6,787 bases of DNA from JANLQX01 sp031406385 (lineage in GTDB: Bacteria; Actinomycetota; Acidimicrobiia; Acidimicrobiales; JANYDT01). The position numbers and the translations under genes were made by a program. Under the pieces are notes generated by a model that worked only from the letters and a program-made list of their open reading frames with translations, was not told where the DNA came from and did not search any database. Positions 6,601 through 6,787 of the stretch are shown piece after piece. The stretch is from positions 1 through 6,787 of the forward strand of contig JANOHI010000055.1 in assembly GCA_031406385.1 (NCBI GenBank), read 5' to 3'. Numbering within the stretch: position 1 is the first letter of the stretch; every line of letters begins with the position of its first letter.

Positions 6601-6787
6601 ACTTCATCCTCCACGGTCTGATGAGCGCCTACGTGTACCGGATGCCCAGGCCCCGGTCGAACCCGCGCGTGATGCAGGCGTACCTCGGATACGGCATCGG
6701 GCTGTTCACACTCGTGAGCCAGTCACTGATCGGCACCGAGCCGATGCACTCGATCACGTTCGCCGTGCTCTGGCTGCTCATCGGAGG
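3618..6787 (+). CDS. Fused LivH-LivM-LivG-type ABC transporter with extra C-terminal membrane domain (partial at right edge)
   Basis: One frame stays open from GTG 3618 to the window edge (1056 full codons, no stop). Residues 1 to about 288 are a LivH-like permease: YRSSGIINFAHAELG (37-51) and the coupling loop IGRTIRGAAANPDAARLAG (172-190). After a linker, about 315-616 is a LivM-like permease with GMAGQLSLGQF (362-372) and the coupling loop GLGRRVRALRDNENQARGF (488-506). After a second linker, 653-898 is a LivG-like ATPase: Walker A GGNGAGKTT (686-694, Lys692), Q-loop Gln735, signature LSTGTRR (799-805) in place of LSGGQ, Walker B VLLLDEPS (819-826, Glu824) and switch His857. All catalytic motifs are present, so the ATPase should be active. 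Residues 899-956 are a basic linker, followed by an unrecognised membrane domain. The protein should import the solute bound by the receptor encoded upstream. A LivF-type second ATPase is missing from the window and would be needed unless this ATPase forms a homodimer. Confidence 0.93.
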   Translation, partial: MSAPDLLAISVTGPTLMRGLATGLVFALLASGLVLVYRSSGIINFAHAELGLVASAMVELLVNRGHVPYWMTFPAALGTAATIAALCELVVIRRLRSAPRVMTVVATLGLSQFLLFLVAAVRGAATSTMPLPPGFPEWHLDSLTMNPAFTAILFLGPIAVLSVSLILRRTQIGRTIRGAAANPDAARLAGLSPARASAVAWGFAGALSGLSSILVTGAFGSASAASAGPTLLVPAIAAAVIARFRSLGVAFAAGVALGVFQEIVSFNVDSGGAVQLAMFLVVFVGLLLQRHSGSRSGDPSDWMSIASTPLPPRARRFGVVGAVVGGAVLVGAGALGSSATAVSLTFVVATASIALSVFVITGMAGQLSLGQFAVAGVGAVIGIRVAASTGDLLLGLVAAGTAGAITTLIIGLPGLRLRGLFAAVTTLAFAVVAREWLLGQTWMAGFGRSLDDVSIAGLELRTSQAKFVFSVVVYLVLALAVHNVNRSGLGRRVRALRDNENQARGFTVGAFSTRAATFGFAGFVAGASGLLLGIAASTVTAANFPSSQSITIVAAAVLGGLHGVFGSLLGALYLVGVPRFVPLDNAGLAATSFGWLALLLLAPQGIGGLVNRLLARIGGAGVVKTPTAEPGAAFSLGTFSRKARPDDAGDEPLLSVTGLAKSYGGVRAVADVDLQLRPGETVGLIGGNGAGKTTLFELIGGFVRADSGTIVYRGRDITSLNAEQRARIGIIRSFQDAALFSTFTVREAILVSLERRHRTRVVPALLGARRHERAQRSLADELLSMCGLSSYADSVVSTLSTGTRRITEIACMIALDPDVLLLDEPSAGIAQRETEALTNVIRTVREQLGTSVVLIEHDMPFLRSLSDRIVVMEAGRVLAEGAPDVVLSDERVIASYLGTNLTAIARSGVAAGADAPGDGPVRVSAIAGRSRRRWSIPTREVRTASRVRAVTAFNRRLAWITFGWLVAATASAWAEPRLDLPRWVAWSTNNFFTVNFILHGLMSAYVYRMPRPRSNPRVMQAYLGYGIGLFTLVSQSLIGTEPMHSITFAVLWLLIG
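6306..6787 (+). other. C-terminal extension of the transporter: basic linker plus unidentified membrane domain
   Basis: Residues 899-1056 continue in frame after the usual LivG end (ASYLG, 894-898). Residues 899-956 are Gly/Ala-rich and then Arg-rich. Hydrophobic segments follow at about 957-977 (LAWITFGWLVAATASAW), 988-1007 (NNFFTVNFILHGLMSAYVY), 1019-1039 (MQAYLGYGIGLFTLVSQSL) and from 1043, cut by the edge. The Arg-rich loop 1008-1018 and the Arg-rich linker would both be cytoplasmic, which fits the positive-inside rule with an even number of crossings. I do not recognise the family. In-frame GTG codons at 6438 and 6456 lack a good ribosome binding site, so a separate gene is unlikely. Confidence 0.75.

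Noticed and set aside
5750..6607. A 285-codon open frame on the minus strand opposite the ATPase region
   Set aside because: It is rich in Ser, Arg and Thr with no motif, and the plus strand here carries Walker B, signature and switch motifs in frame.

Overview
The window is about two-thirds G+C by eye, with GTG/TTG starts and actinobacterial-looking proteins. A thioesterase II followed by a branched-chain-amino-acid-type (HAAT) ABC importer with fused subunits suggests a high-GC actinobacterium, most likely of the class Acidimicrobiia. That placement rests on protein style, not on a marker gene.

Layout. (1) Positions 1-270, minus strand: N-terminal 90 residues of a probable LuxR-type transcriptional regulator that runs off the left edge. 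(2) 328-609, plus strand: a 93-residue small protein, probably a dimeric alpha/beta-barrel fold, divergent from the regulator across a 57-bp gap that holds an imperfect 21-bp palindrome. (3) 610-943: a 334-bp stretch without a convincing gene, containing two hairpins, one with perfect 16-bp arms. (4) 944-1753: acyl-CoA thioesterase II (tesB). Its last ten codons and stop are repeated twice more just downstream, giving a three-copy 34-bp repeat at 1721-1854. (5) 1973-3505: a secreted substrate-binding protein of the Leu/Ile/Val receptor family, with an extra two-cysteine mini-domain and a Thr/Ala/Pro linker between signal peptide and binding domain. (6) A strong hairpin at 3539-3569. (7) 3618 to the right edge: one uninterrupted reading frame of at least 1056 codons that fuses both permeases (LivH-like, LivM-like) and the LivG-like ATPase, then continues into a further membrane domain cut by the window edge.

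Function. The binding protein and the fused permease/ATPase form one import system for a small organic solute (amino acid, amide, carboxylate or similar). The second ATPase (LivF) is not in the window and may lie downstream. The hairpin between binding protein and transporter fits the usual need for more receptor than transporter. The thioesterase is separated by its own intergenic region, and its link to the importer is only positional.

The most unusual items are the four-part transporter fusion with an unrecognised C-terminal membrane domain, the triplicated gene end of tesB, and the perfect hairpin upstream of tesB. I found no CRISPR array, tRNA, rRNA, transposase or phage gene.
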